Assembly (NCBI RefSeq): GCF_001613405.1
Contig: NZ_BDCH01000012.1
Span: 744,001 to 808,000 of the forward strand
DNA: 64,000 nt
Direction: 5' to 3'
Origin: Nocardia crassostreae
GTDB taxonomy: Bacteria > Actinomycetota > Actinomycetes > Mycobacteriales > Mycobacteriaceae
The notes under the pieces: generated by a model
Database searches by the model: none
What the model saw: the letters and a program-made list of their open reading frames with translations, nothing else
What the model was told of the DNA's origin: nothing
Translations under genes and position numbers: made by a program
Shown here: piece by piece, positions 26,062 to 35,445 of the stretch
Position numbering within the stretch: position 1 is the stretch's first letter
How the letters are laid out: each line of letters begins with the position of its first letter

Positions 26062-27267
26062 ATGTCACCTGTCATGGCATCGCCGCTACCTGCGCTTTCG
26101 ACTCCGAGCACCCGCAAACTCGCGGATGCTCGCCGAGCCGATATCCCGGTGCTGACCAAGCGGCTGCTCTCGGCGATCTTCACCGACAACCCCGAATGGA
26201 CCGATTACACCTCGGTGCCCAAGGCGCAGCTGCGCGACGGCTGTCGGCAGTACCTGACCCGGATTCTGGACCTGCTGGGCGGGGCGGGCGGCGATCCGGA
26301 GCACGACGATGTGGCGGCGGCCATCGGGAAACAGCGCGCCGAACAGGGCGTGCCGCTGGAGGCCATGCTGCGGACCTTCCGGCTCGGCGGCGGCATTGTC
26401 TGGGAAGCGTTGCTGGACAAGGCCGATGGCGTCGGACCGCAGGACATCCGGGAGGCCGGGACCGCCATGTGGGCGGTGGTCGACGGCTTGTCCTCGGCGC
26501 TGGTCACCTCGTATCGCAATACCGAACTCGACCAGGTCCGCCGCGACGAGCGCTACCGGCACGCGCTCATCGAGGATCTGCTGGGCGGGCGGGCGCAGGA
26601 CGCCACCTTCGCGGCCCGGGCGGCCCGCGAACTCGAACTGCCCGTCCAGGGGGAGTATCTGGTGGTGGCCGCACAGGCGCGCACCGACGGGCGGGCCGTG
26701 CTCACCGGCGGCGAAACCGCGCTGGCCGCATGGGGAATTCGCTCGGTCTGGCACAGCCGGGTGGACACCACCATCGGGCTCATCTCGCTGGAGCGCTACG
26801 ACCGCGACGCCGTGCTGCGGAGGCTGCGGCCGCTGGTACGCGGCCGGGCCGGGGTCTCGCCCGCCGTTCCCGGTCTGGCGCAGGTGAATTCCGCGCACGC
26901 GCTGGCCCTGCTCGCGCTCGCGACCCTGCCCGGCGACGCGACGGAACTGGTGGCGTTGGACGAGCGGTATCCCGAGGCGCTGCTGGTCCGGTCTCCCGAT
27001 CTGCGCGATCTGCTGATCGAGCGCACGCTCGGCCCGGTGCTCGCGCTGCCGGTCAAGGAGCGCGAGGTGCTGCTGCGCACACTCGGGACCTGGCTGGCGG
27101 AGAACCGTTCGGCCGCGCACGCGGCCGGGCTTCTGCACTGCCATCGCAATACGGTGATCAACCGCCTGCAGCGCGTCTCCGAGCTGCTCGGGCGGTCGCT
27201 GGAGGGGCAGCGCGCCTATGTGGAACTGTCGCTCGCGCTCGCCGCGCTCGAACTCGACGGCCGCTGA
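26062..27267 (+). CDS. PucR/CdaR-type transcriptional regulator
   Basis: A 401-residue regulator. The N-terminal 150 residues look like an RsbRD-type helical sensor domain (VPLEAMLRTFRLGGGIVWEALLD). The centre resembles the GGDEF-like fold of CdaR regulators. The C-terminus is a PucR helix-turn-helix: LLRTLGTWLAENRSAAHAAGLLHCHRNTVINRLQRV (residues about 340-375, given by ends). ATG 26062 is used; GTG 26041 and ATG 26074 are in frame. It is divergent from the tryptophan dioxygenase gene with about 105 bp between starts, so it may control the kyn operon. Its ligand is unknown. Confidence 0.85.
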   Translation: MSPVMASPLPALSTPSTRKLADARRADIPVLTKRLLSAIFTDNPEWTDYTSVPKAQLRDGCRQYLTRILDLLGGAGGDPEHDDVAAAIGKQRAEQGVPLEAMLRTFRLGGGIVWEALLDKADGVGPQDIREAGTAMWAVVDGLSSALVTSYRNTELDQVRRDERYRHALIEDLLGGRAQDATFAARAARELELPVQGEYLVVAAQARTDGRAVLTGGETALAAWGIRSVWHSRVDTTIGLISLERYDRDAVLRRLRPLVRGRAGVSPAVPGLAQVNSAHALALLALATLPGDATELVALDERYPEALLVRSPDLRDLLIERTLGPVLALPVKEREVLLRTLGTWLAENRSAAHAAGLLHCHRNTVINRLQRVSELLGRSLEGQRAYVELSLALAALELDGR

Positions 27268-27291
27268 ACGGCGGCCTACCGGAGAGTTAAC

Positions 27292-27310
27292 ATTGGGCGC
27301 TGCGCCCAAT
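27292..27310. promoter_or_regulatory. Perfect 19-bp palindrome before the dehydrogenase operon
   Basis: ATTGGGCGC-T-GCGCCCAAT, nine-bp arms around one base. It lies 24 bp after the PucR-like stop and 123 bp before the GTG of the dihydrolipoyl dehydrogenase. There is no T tract, so it is better read as an operator (or a weak terminator) than as a typical rho-independent terminator. Confidence 0.6.
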
Positions 27311-27432
27311 CTCGAAGTGGGATTACTGGGCTTCGACGCGATTGATTGTGCAGTCCGTCAGGCCAAGACTCGACGTCAAATGACCCGCACCACATTCCGG
27401 GTGTGAGGAACGTCGACCGAGGAGCACCACGA

Positions 27433-28887
27433 GTGCCTGACTTGGAACTGCTGGTGATAGGTGGCGGCCCCGGCGGTTATGTGGCCGCCATTCGCGCGGC
27501 CCAGCGCGGCCTGTCCGTGGGCTTGGTGGAGAAGGAGCGCCCGGGCGGGGTCTGCCTGAACTGGGGCTGTATCCCGACCAAGGCCATGCTGCGATCCGCC
27601 GAGATCTACCAGACCATGACCGCCGCGGCGGATTTCGGTATCCACGCGGACAATGTCCGCTTCGATTTCGCCGTCGTGCGCCAGCGCAAGGACGGCATCG
27701 TCAAGGGACTGACCGACGGCGTCGCCGGGCTGCTCAAGGCCAATGGCGTGACCGTCATCGAAGGCCACGCCCGATTCACCGGCCCCACCACGGTGGAGGT
27801 GTACGAGGCGGGCCCGTCGCCGGTCTTCGAGGGCGGGCCGCGCTACGCCGCCGCGCCGACGGGCACGCGCGTCCGCGAGATCAGCGCCCGCGACATCATC
27901 GTCGCCACCGGTTCGACCCCGGCCCGGCTGCCGATCCCGGGCGTGGACCTGCCCGGCGTGATCAACTCCGACGGCGCGTTCGGGCTGGCCGAGGTGCCGT
28001 GTCGCCTGGTCGTGGTGGGCGGCAGCGCGGTGGGCGCGGAGTGGGCGAGCCTGTTCGCCTCCTTCGGCAGCGAGGTCACCGTCGTCGAACTCCAGGATCG
28101 TCTGGTTCCCTTGGAGGACAAGGAGATCGGCGTGGCGCTGGGCCGCTCGTTCGGCAAGCGCGGCATTACGGTGCTCACCGGTTCGACCGTCGAGTCCATC
28201 GCGCAGGCCGACTCGGGCCTGCGGGTCACCGTCGGCGGCCCCAAGGCGCGTGACCTGGACGCCGATATCGTGCTCATCGGTGTCGGCCGCCGCCCCAATA
28301 CCGCGGATCTCGGCCTGGACGTCGCCGGAATCGACACCGATGCACGGGGATTCATTCCGGTGGACGAGCAGTTGCGCACCGGCGTCGAGCACGTCTACGC
28401 CATCGGCGACGTCACCGGCAAGGCGCTGCTCGCCCATGTCGCCTCACATCAGGGCCTGACCGCCGCCGATGTGATCGCCGGTCACCCGGCGCACATCGAC
28501 TACAACGTCATTCCCGCGGCCACCTTCACCCATCCGGAGATCGCCAGCGTCGGCCTCACCGAGGACGCCGCGCGCGCCGCCGGTCACGAGGTGCTCACCG
28601 CCAAGTTCCCGTTCGCGGCCCTGGGCCGGTCCCAGACCTTCGGCGACACCGAGGGATTCCTGAAGATCGTGGCGGGCGCGAAGCACCGCGAGGTGCTCGG
28701 CGTGCACATCATCGGCCCCTCGGCCAGTGATCTCATCGCCGAAGGCGCGCTGGCCATTTCGCTGGAGGCGACGCTCGACGAGCTGGCCGACACCATTCAT
28801 GCCCACCCCACCCTCGGCGAGATCGGAATGGAGGCCGCCCTGGTCGGGCTCGGCCTGCCGGTCCACGTAGCGCCGCGGAAGCGTTGA
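27433..28887 (+). CDS. lpdA: Dihydrolipoyl dehydrogenase (E3)
   Basis: FAD enzyme that reoxidises the lipoyl arm of 2-oxoacid dehydrogenase complexes; 484 residues. FAD loop LLVIGGGPGGYVAAIRAA at residues 5-22, redox disulfide in GGVCLNWGCIPTKAM (about 40), NAD loop VVVGGSAVGAEWASLF near 193, YAIGDVTGKALLAH near 322 and the C-terminal HAHPTLGE with the active-site His. GTG 27433 is preceded by GAGGAGC. It is the first gene of a four-gene operon with E1 alpha, E1 beta and E2; 9 bp separate it from E1 alpha. Confidence 0.95.
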   Translation: MPDLELLVIGGGPGGYVAAIRAAQRGLSVGLVEKERPGGVCLNWGCIPTKAMLRSAEIYQTMTAAADFGIHADNVRFDFAVVRQRKDGIVKGLTDGVAGLLKANGVTVIEGHARFTGPTTVEVYEAGPSPVFEGGPRYAAAPTGTRVREISARDIIVATGSTPARLPIPGVDLPGVINSDGAFGLAEVPCRLVVVGGSAVGAEWASLFASFGSEVTVVELQDRLVPLEDKEIGVALGRSFGKRGITVLTGSTVESIAQADSGLRVTVGGPKARDLDADIVLIGVGRRPNTADLGLDVAGIDTDARGFIPVDEQLRTGVEHVYAIGDVTGKALLAHVASHQGLTAADVIAGHPAHIDYNVIPAATFTHPEIASVGLTEDAARAAGHEVLTAKFPFAALGRSQTFGDTEGFLKIVAGAKHREVLGVHIIGPSASDLIAEGALAISLEATLDELADTIHAHPTLGEIGMEAALVGLGLPVHVAPRKR

Positions 28888-28896
28888 GGAGGCCCC

Positions 28897-30066
28897 GTGA
28901 CCACGACCACCGCAGCCCGTAAGACCACCAGGTCGAAGACCGCCCGCGCGACCGCCGAGACCACCGGGGCCGCGGAGACCGCCGCGGTCGGGACGGCCAG
29001 CGCCGCCGACATCGAGACGGCAAGTGCCACAGACGATTTCGACGCCCGGGTGGCCGGGGAGGACGCCGCCACCCTGCGCGGCTACTTCCGCGACATGCTG
29101 TTCGTGCGCCGCTTCGAGGAGCGCACCGCACAGGCCTACCAGCAGGCCAAGATCGGCGGCTACTGCCACCTCAACCTCGGTGAGGAGGCCACCGTGATCG
29201 GCCTGGGCGCGGCCATGCGCCCCACCGACTACCTGTTCACCAACTACCGCGAGCACGGCTACGCCCTGGCCAAGGGCATCGAGCCCGGCCGGGTCATGGC
29301 CGAGCTGTACGGCCGCTCCACCGGCACCTCCAAGGGCTGGGGCGGTTCCATGCACATGTACGACACCGCGACCCGGCTGCTGGGCGGTTACGCCATTGTG
29401 GGCGGCCAGGTTCCGCTGGCCATCGGCGCGGCCCTGGCCATCGACTACCGCGGTGACGACGATGTCGTGGTGTGCCAGATGGGTGAGGGCACCACGAATA
29501 TCGGCGCGTTCCACGAGTCGCTCAATATCGCGGCGCTGTGGCATCTGCCGGTGGTGTTCCTGGTGATCAACAATGGCACCGGCATGGGCACCACGGTCGA
29601 GATGTCCTCGGCCGAACCGGATCTGTGGAAGCGGGCCGCCGCCTACCGCATGCGCGGCGAACGCGTGGACGGCACCGATGTGCTGGCCGTGCGCGATACC
29701 GCCCGCGAACTCATCGAAGCCGCTCGCACGGAGGGCAAACCGGCGCTGCTGGAGGCCGTCAGCCATCGGCTGAAGGGCCATTCGGTCGTGGACCCGGCCA
29801 AATACCGGAGCTCCGAGGCCGTTTCGAGCGCTCGGGAGAACGACCCGATCGACCGCTGGCACACGGCGCTGGTCGCGGCCGGTGTGCTCACCGAGGAGGC
29901 TGTGGCCGAGATCGAACGGGAGGTCCGCGACAGCGTGGCGGCGGCGGTCGACTTCGCCGATGCCAGCCCGCATCCGGATCCATCGAGCCTGTTCGACTAC
30001 AACTACGCCACCCCGGTGCCCGGCGATTCCCGCCGCCTGCCCGCCGACCCGCTCTTCACCGCCTGA
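28897..30066 (+). CDS. pdhA: 2-oxoacid (pyruvate) dehydrogenase E1 alpha
   Basis: Thiamine diphosphate-dependent E1 alpha of 389 residues. The first 45 residues are a low-complexity Ala/Thr extension. The core shows MLFVRRFEERTAQAYQQAKIGGYCHLN, GWGGSMHMYDTATRLLGGYAIVGGQ, and the TPP motif GEGTTNIGAFHESLN...INN; the usual GDG is GEG here. RYRSSEA-like PAKYRSSEAV is present. GTG 28897 is the start. Substrate could be pyruvate, acetoin or a branched-chain oxoacid; the HMYD and RMRGERVDG stretches fit pyruvate/acetoin types best. Operon with E3, E1 beta and E2. Confidence 0.9.
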   Translation: MTTTTAARKTTRSKTARATAETTGAAETAAVGTASAADIETASATDDFDARVAGEDAATLRGYFRDMLFVRRFEERTAQAYQQAKIGGYCHLNLGEEATVIGLGAAMRPTDYLFTNYREHGYALAKGIEPGRVMAELYGRSTGTSKGWGGSMHMYDTATRLLGGYAIVGGQVPLAIGAALAIDYRGDDDVVVCQMGEGTTNIGAFHESLNIAALWHLPVVFLVINNGTGMGTTVEMSSAEPDLWKRAAAYRMRGERVDGTDVLAVRDTARELIEAARTEGKPALLEAVSHRLKGHSVVDPAKYRSSEAVSSARENDPIDRWHTALVAAGVLTEEAVAEIEREVRDSVAAAVDFADASPHPDPSSLFDYNYATPVPGDSRRLPADPLFTA

Positions 30067-30074
30067 GGATCGCT

Positions 30075-31067
30075 ATGCCAGTCATGACTTACCGTGAAGC
30101 GCTGCGGGAGACCCTCCGCGAGGAGATGCGGCGCGACGAGGACGTCTTCCTGATCGGGGAAGAGATCGGCGTCTTCGAAGGCTCCTACAAGATCACCGCC
30201 GGGCTGCTGGCCGAATTCGGCGAGAAGCGGGTGCGCGACACCCCGATCGCCGAAGAGGGTTTCGTCGGCGCCGCGATCGGCGCCGCCATGCTCGGGCTGC
30301 GCCCGGTCGTGGAGCTCATGACGATCAACTTCTCGCTGCTGGCGCTGGACCAGATCGTCAATCACGCCGCCAAGATCTACGGCATGTTCGGCGGCCAGAC
30401 CAATGTCCCCATGGTCATCCGCACCCCGGGCGGCGGCGGGCAGCAGCTGGGCGCGACGCATTCGCAGAACATCGAGCTGTACTACGCGTTCGTGCCCGGC
30501 CTGAAGGTGGTCGCGCCGTCCACGCCCGCCGATGCCCGCGCGCTGCTCAAGGCCGCCATCGACGACGACGATCCGGTGCTGTTCCTGGAGAACCTGTCGC
30601 TCTACAACACCAAGGGCGAGGTGCCCGAGGATCTGCCGCCCGCCCAGATCGGCAAGGCGGCGGTCACCCGCGAGGGCACCGACATCACCCTCATCGGCTA
30701 TTCGCGCATGGCGACCGTGGCCACCCAGGTCGCCGAACGCCTTGCCGCCGAAGGCATCTCGGCGGAGGTCGTGGACCTGCGCAGCCTGCGGCCGCTGGAT
30801 CGCGACACCATCGTGGCCTCGGTGCGCAAGACCGGCTGCGCGGTCATCGGCGAGGACGACTGGCTGACCTACGGCATCGGTGCGGAGGTGGCCGCGTCCA
30901 TCTCCGACGGCGCCTTCGACTATCTGGACGCGCCCGTGCGCCGCGTCGCCATGGCCGAAGTGCCGCTGCCCTATGCCAAACCGCTGGAGCGCATCGCCCT
31001 GCCCTCGGCCGATTCGCTCTACACCGCGGCGCTGGAGACCCTGGCCGCCGTCGGCCGCCGCCGCTGA
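30075..31067 (+). CDS. pdhB: 2-oxoacid (pyruvate) dehydrogenase E1 beta
   Basis: Beta subunit of the E1 heterotetramer, 330 residues. Motifs: TYREALRETLREEMRRDEDVFLIGEEIG, VRDTPIAEEGFVGAAIGAAMLGLRPVVE, QLGATHSQNIELYYAFVPGLKVVAPSTPADA (given as short anchors), and a C-terminal transketolase-like domain with VVDLRSLRPLDRDTI and LPYAKPLERIALPS. ATG 30075 lies 8 bp after the E1 alpha stop with GAGGAT upstream. Partner of the preceding alpha subunit. Confidence 0.93.
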   Translation: MPVMTYREALRETLREEMRRDEDVFLIGEEIGVFEGSYKITAGLLAEFGEKRVRDTPIAEEGFVGAAIGAAMLGLRPVVELMTINFSLLALDQIVNHAAKIYGMFGGQTNVPMVIRTPGGGGQQLGATHSQNIELYYAFVPGLKVVAPSTPADARALLKAAIDDDDPVLFLENLSLYNTKGEVPEDLPPAQIGKAAVTREGTDITLIGYSRMATVATQVAERLAAEGISAEVVDLRSLRPLDRDTIVASVRKTGCAVIGEDDWLTYGIGAEVAASISDGAFDYLDAPVRRVAMAEVPLPYAKPLERIALPSADSLYTAALETLAAVGRRR

Positions 31068-31081
31068 GGAGAAAGACTTCG

Positions 31082-32371
31082 ATGCCTGAAATCACCATGC
31101 CCCGCCTCTCCGACACCATGGAGGACGGCGTCATCGCGGCCTGGCTCAAGAATGTGGGCGACCAGGTCACCGCCGGTGAAGTGATCGCCGAGATCGAAAC
31201 CGACAAGGCCCTCATGGAATTGGAGGCCTACGAGGACGGCGTGCTGGAGCGGATCCTGGCCGAGGCCGGTACGCGCGTGCCCATCGGCGAGCCGATCGGC
31301 ATTGTGGGCGACGGCAGCGGCGCGGCCTCCGCCGCCGCTCCCGCGCCCAGCGCTGCCGCCCCCGCCCCGGTGCCTGCCGTCAGCGCGCCCGCGCCCGCCC
31401 AAGGTGCGCCCGTGTCCGCCCAGGGTGCGGCCGCGCTGTCTTCCGGCGGCGACAATGCCGCTCCCGCAGCGACTTCCGTCGCCGACGGCGGCCGGAAGAA
31501 GTCGTCGCCGCTGGCGCGCAAGATCGCCCGCGAGCTGGGCATCGAACTGTCCGCCGTCATCGGTACCGGTCCGGGCGGTCGGATCACCCGCCAGGACGTC
31601 GAATCAGCTGCCGCCGCAACCGCTTCCGCTCCGGCCGCTTCCGTGCCTGCGGCTGCTCCGGCCCCGGCGACCCCTGCGTCCGCCTACGACGAGGTGCCGC
31701 TGACCACCATTCAGCAGGTCTCCGCCAAGCGGCTCACCGAGAGCAAGCAGCAGGCCCCGCACATCTACCTGACCAGCGCCATCGACGTCACCGACCTGCT
31801 GGAGTTCCGGGCGCAGCTCAACCGCACCCTGGACGAGGCGGGCAAGGGCAAGGTCAGCGTGAGCGACCTGCTGGTCAAGGCCGTCGCCACCACGCTGCGC
31901 ACCGATCCGTCGGTGAATGTCAGCTTCGCCGGGGACAAACTGCTGCGGCACCAGTCGATCAACCTCGGCTTCGCCGTGGCCACCCCCGCGGGTCTGCTGG
32001 TCCCGGTGATCCACGACGCCGATCGCAAGAGCGTGTCGGAGATCTCCGCCGAGAGCCGTGACAAGGCCACCCGCGCCCGCGATCGCAAGCTGCGCGGCGA
32101 CGATATGTCCGGTGGCACCTTCACCATTTCCAACCTGGGCATGTTCGGTATCGAACAGTTCACCGCGGTCATCAACCCGCCGGAGTCGGCGATCCTCGCG
32201 GTCGGCGCGGCGCAGGACGAATTGCGCCTCTCGGATGGTCAGGTGATCGCCCGCAAGATTCTGCGGGTCACCCTGTCCGCCGACCATCGCGCCATCGACG
32301 GCGCGGTCGCCGCGCAGTTCCTGCAGCAGTTGAAGGATCTGATCGAGCACCCGCTGCGCATCATCGCCTGA
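31082..32371 (+). CDS. pdhC: Dihydrolipoamide acyltransferase (E2)
   Basis: Core E2 of 429 residues. One lipoyl domain (residues 1-77; lipoyl Lys in ETDKALMELEAY, about 43), an Ala/Pro-rich linker, a peripheral-subunit-binding domain (SSPLARKIARELGIELSAVIGTGPGGRITRQDV, given by its ends, about 140-172), a second Ala/Pro linker, and the acyltransferase domain ending with the active-site SADHRAIDGAVAAQFL (about 400). ATG 31082 has GAGGAG upstream. It closes the operon, followed by a strong hairpin shared with the convergent TetR gene. Confidence 0.94.
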   Translation: MPEITMPRLSDTMEDGVIAAWLKNVGDQVTAGEVIAEIETDKALMELEAYEDGVLERILAEAGTRVPIGEPIGIVGDGSGAASAAAPAPSAAAPAPVPAVSAPAPAQGAPVSAQGAAALSSGGDNAAPAATSVADGGRKKSSPLARKIARELGIELSAVIGTGPGGRITRQDVESAAAATASAPAASVPAAAPAPATPASAYDEVPLTTIQQVSAKRLTESKQQAPHIYLTSAIDVTDLLEFRAQLNRTLDEAGKGKVSVSDLLVKAVATTLRTDPSVNVSFAGDKLLRHQSINLGFAVATPAGLLVPVIHDADRKSVSEISAESRDKATRARDRKLRGDDMSGGTFTISNLGMFGIEQFTAVINPPESAILAVGAAQDELRLSDGQVIARKILRVTLSADHRAIDGAVAAQFLQQLKDLIEHPLRIIA

Positions 32372-32377
32372 ACGGAT

Positions 32378-32408
32378 GCCGACCGCCGCCGGATCAGCGG
32401 CGGTCGGC
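32378..32408. terminator. Bidirectional hairpin terminator
   Basis: Perfect 12-bp inverted repeat (GCCGACCGCCGC / GCGGCGGTCGGC) with a 7-nt loop that contains the stop codon of the convergent TetR gene. It sits 6 bp after the E2 stop. No T tract. Confidence 0.7.
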
Positions 32409-33014
32409 GCGCCGGGCGCAGAGGAAGTCGTCGACGAGCCGGGCGCAGTCGTCACGGGTGAAGTGGCGCAGCCCGGTGAGTTTGGCGAAGACGATCGGCC
32501 CGAGCAGCTGGGACAGGGCGAGGGTGGTGTCGTAGTCGCCCAGCAGTTCCCGGGCCTCGGGGAGCTCCAGCAAGTCGTCGTAGGGCTTGCGGTACTGCTC
32601 GATAATGCGGTCGCGCAGGTTGGTGAAGGTCTGCGGAGGTTGATCCTTCGACTCCGGCGCGCCCATGGCCAGCCAGGCGACGGTGGTCAGATAGGTGGGG
32701 GCCTCGTCGATCAGGACGGTCTGACGGGCTATGAGCTCGATGAGCCGATCGCGCAGCGGACCGCTGTCCGGGGGCGGGGAGACCTGCGGGACAAGGTGTT
32801 CGAAGGTGGCGGCCAGCAGCTCGGCCGAGGAGTCGAAGTGCCGGTAGAGGGTGGTGCGGGCGACCTTCGAGAGCTTGGTGACCGCATCGATGGTGACCGC
32901 CTGCACCCCACCGGATTTCAGCAGGGTGGTGGCGGCGTCGAGCAGGCGGGCGCGGGAGCGGGCCCGGCGGGGGTCGGTGTCGTCCGGATCGATGTTGTCG
33001 CGCGCGGGGGACAA
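32394..33014 (-). CDS. TetR-family repressor
   Basis: A 206-residue TetR regulator: RARLLDAATTLLKSGGVQAVTIDAVTKLSKVARTTLYRHF (residues 20-60, given by its ends) is the helix-turn-helix domain. The start is probably TTG 33014, supported by AAGGAG nine bases upstream; no ATG is available near the domain. It is divergent from an MFS transporter, 79 bp away, the classical layout for a repressor of an efflux pump. A palindromic operator candidate lies in the gap. Confidence 0.9.
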   Translation of the reverse strand: MSPARDNIDPDDTDPRRARSRARLLDAATTLLKSGGVQAVTIDAVTKLSKVARTTLYRHFDSSAELLAATFEHLVPQVSPPPDSGPLRDRLIELIARQTVLIDEAPTYLTTVAWLAMGAPESKDQPPQTFTNLRDRIIEQYRKPYDDLLELPEARELLGDYDTTLALSQLLGPIVFAKLTGLRHFTRDDCARLVDDFLCARRADRR

Positions 33015-33061
33015 CGGAATTCACTCCTTCCCAAGTTTCGATACCGGGAGTAGCGTAGCGA

Positions 33062-33075
33062 TACTGTCAGTACTG
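33062..33075. promoter_or_regulatory. Operator candidate between tetR and MFS gene
   Basis: TACTG-T-CAGTA at 33062-33072 overlaps CAGTACTG at 33068-33075, both perfect dyads. CGATAC occurs twice just upstream (33038-33043 and 33058-33063). The position, about 20 bp before the MFS ribosome site, suits a TetR-family operator. Confidence 0.5.
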
Positions 33076-33093
33076 TTCGTCGGGGAGGTCCCG

Positions 33094-34618
33094 ATGGTAT
33101 CCACCGGGCAGAGCGCGCTCGCGCCGCCGCGCCTCTCGCGCGCACAACGCTGGATGCTGACGGTGTCCTGCCTCTCCGTGGCGCTGGTGGTCGCGGCCAT
33201 GGCCGCACTGTATTCCGCACTGCCCGCCATCGCCGCCGAAACCGGTGTCACACAACAGCAATTGACCTGGGCCGTGGACGGATACACCCTGGCGCTGGCC
33301 TGTCTGGTGCTCCCGGCGGGCGCGCTGGGCGACCGGTGGGGGCGGCGGGTGGTGCTCATTGTGGGCATGGCGGTGTTCACGCTCGGCTCGGCGGCTCCGC
33401 TGCTGTTCGACGGCCCGATCGGGCTGATCGCGGCGCGGGCGGTCGCGGGCGTGGGCGCCGCCTTCGTCATGCTCTCCACCCTGTCACTGCTCACCGTCGG
33501 TTTTCCGGAGGAACGCCGCGGGCAGGCGGTGGGCGTCTGGGCCGGAGTGGCGGGATCGGGCGGCGCACTGGGGATCATCGGCTCCGGACTGCTGCTGCAA
33601 TGGCTGTTCTGGGAATCGGTCTTCCTCGGTATGACGATCATGGGCGCGCTACTGCTGGCCGCGGGCTGCACCGTCTCCGAATCCCTTGCCGCCGAACGTC
33701 CTCCGCTCGACCTGTGGGGATCGCTGGCCGCGGCCGCCGCCGTCGGCCCGGTCGTGGTGGCCGCCATCGAAGCGCCCGCGCGCGGCTGGCTGGACCCGCT
33801 GGTGCTCGGCACGCTCGCGGGCGGGTTGGTGGCGGCCGCGCTGTTCGTTCTCGTCGAATTGCGCACCGCGCACCCGGCTGCTGGACGTCCGCCTCTTCCG
33901 AGATCGCGGATTCGGTAGCGGCACCTTGTCATTGACCATGCAGTTCCTGGTGTCCTTCGGCCTGTTCATGCTGCTGGTCCAGTTCCTGCAATTGATCCTG
34001 GGCTATTCGCCGCTGCTCGCCTCGCTCGCCATGGGCCCGATGATCGTTCCCCTGGTGGTGGTTTCGCTGTTCACCCATCGCCTGGTGGATCGCTTCGGCC
34101 TGCGTGCGGTGACCTTCCCCGGCCTGGTCCTGGTCGGCCTCGGCCTGCTGGCCATTGCCCGGCTCGACCTGACCAGCGGCTACCTCGACGTCCTCGGTTC
34201 CCTCGTGATCATGAGCACCGGTATGGGCCTGTGCAGCGCCTCGGCGACGGCCGCCATTGTCGCCGGAACCCCCGTGGCCAAACACGGCGTGGCCGCCGCC
34301 GTCAACGATGCCGCCCGCGAGATCGGCGCGGCCCTCGGCATAGCCATTGCCGGTAGCGTCCTCGCCGCCGGTTACTCCCACCGCATAGCCCCGGCCCTGC
34401 CCCGACTCCCCGAAGCGGCCCGCGGCCCGGTCGGCGACTCGCTCGCCGCGACCCTCCAGGTCGCCGAGCGCGCGGGCCCGCAGGCCCAGCCGCTGGCCGA
34501 CTTCGCCAAAACCGCCTTCCTGCACGGCTTTCAGCAAGCGGGCCTCGCTCTCGGCATCCTGATGCTGGTCGCGGCCGTGGCCATTGCGGCCTGGGCGCCC
34601 GGGCGCACCCGGCGCTGA
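33094..34618 (+). pseudogene. MFS (DHA2-like) drug transporter, single-base frameshift
   Basis: Fourteen-helix type major facilitator. Residues 1-270 read from ATG 33094 (GGGGAGG upstream) and include motif A GDRWGRRVVL near residue 82. The remainder reads in the next frame to the stop at 34616-34618. Dropping one G of GG at 33876-33877 joins VELRTAHP to LLDVRLFRDRGFGSG and gives about 507 residues. LLDVRLFRDR is the standard linker before helix 9 in this family, which supports the reconstruction. As written the protein would stop at 33918 with about seven helices. Probably TetR-controlled efflux; the shift may be an assembly error. Confidence 0.88.
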
Positions 34619-34619
34619 A

Positions 34620-35369
34620 TTACGGTGCGCTGCCCCCGGTGACATAGCGGGCGGCGAATCGTCGCAGGATCCGCATGGGTTCGGTGATCGTCTCGCGATG
34701 TCCGAGCTCGGTGAGATAGTCCGCCTCGTCCGGATCGAAATACCCTGCGTGCCGGTAGATTTCGATGCGCAGCGCGAGTCCCGTCCCATCCAGCTCCGGG
34801 TGGAACTGGGTGGCGTAGACATTGGTGCCGACCCGGACCATTTGAATGGGGCAGCTTGCGGATTCGGCCAGCAGGACCGCGCCCGGCGGCACCTGCTGAC
34901 AGGATTCCTTGTGGCCCACGAAGGCTCGGAAGGCCGGTTCGATGCCGTGAACGAGGGGATCCTCGCGGGCGTGATCGGTCAACTCGATGGTGGTTGCCCC
35001 CGCGGTCTCGCTGTAGCGCCCGGTGCTCGCCACGCCGCCGAGGACATCGGCCAGAATGCCCAGGCCGTAGCAGGCGCCCAGATACGGGAAGTCGCGTTCG
35101 ACGATCTCGGTGACGAGCTTCTTCAGTTCGGGCTCGAACACCCGCTGGTACTCGTACTTCCGCTGCTCGGGGCTGCTCACATTGCTGGGCCCGCCGCCCA
35201 CGATGACCGCCGAGTAGTCGTCGAGATCAAGATCCGGATACCCCTGATCCATCTGCACCCGCGCCACCTCGCTCGCCGCGAGGCCGCCCGCGCGCAGGAT
35301 GGCCTGGTACTCGTCGTCCGCGGCAGCCGCCTCGGGTCGCAACTGCAGGAGCAGAACGGGCTTGGGCAT
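34620..35369 (-). CDS. Class I glutamine amidotransferase-like protein
   Basis: A 249-residue stand-alone amidotransferase-like protein related to the GMP synthase amidotransferase domain. IVGGGPSNVSSPE near residue 57, nucleophile Cys in LGACYGLGILAD (about 100), and catalytic His/Glu in YATQFHPELD (about 190). No synthase domain is attached. In actinomycetes such proteins are often annotated as GMP synthase-like; some cleave gamma-glutamyl compounds. It converges with the MFS gene (1 bp apart) and follows the protease gene in the same direction with 76 bp between. Confidence 0.9.
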   Translation of the reverse strand: MPKPVLLLQLRPEAAAADDEYQAILRAGGLAASEVARVQMDQGYPDLDLDDYSAVIVGGGPSNVSSPEQRKYEYQRVFEPELKKLVTEIVERDFPYLGACYGLGILADVLGGVASTGRYSETAGATTIELTDHAREDPLVHGIEPAFRAFVGHKESCQQVPPGAVLLAESASCPIQMVRVGTNVYATQFHPELDGTGLALRIEIYRHAGYFDPDEADYLTELGHRETITEPMRILRRFAARYVTGGSAP

Positions 35370-35445
35370 TCTCAGATTGTGAGAGATCAGCGGTCGCGGC
35401 AGTCGGGTATTCGCGCATTGGGCGAGTCGTGGCGGACACCGGCCA

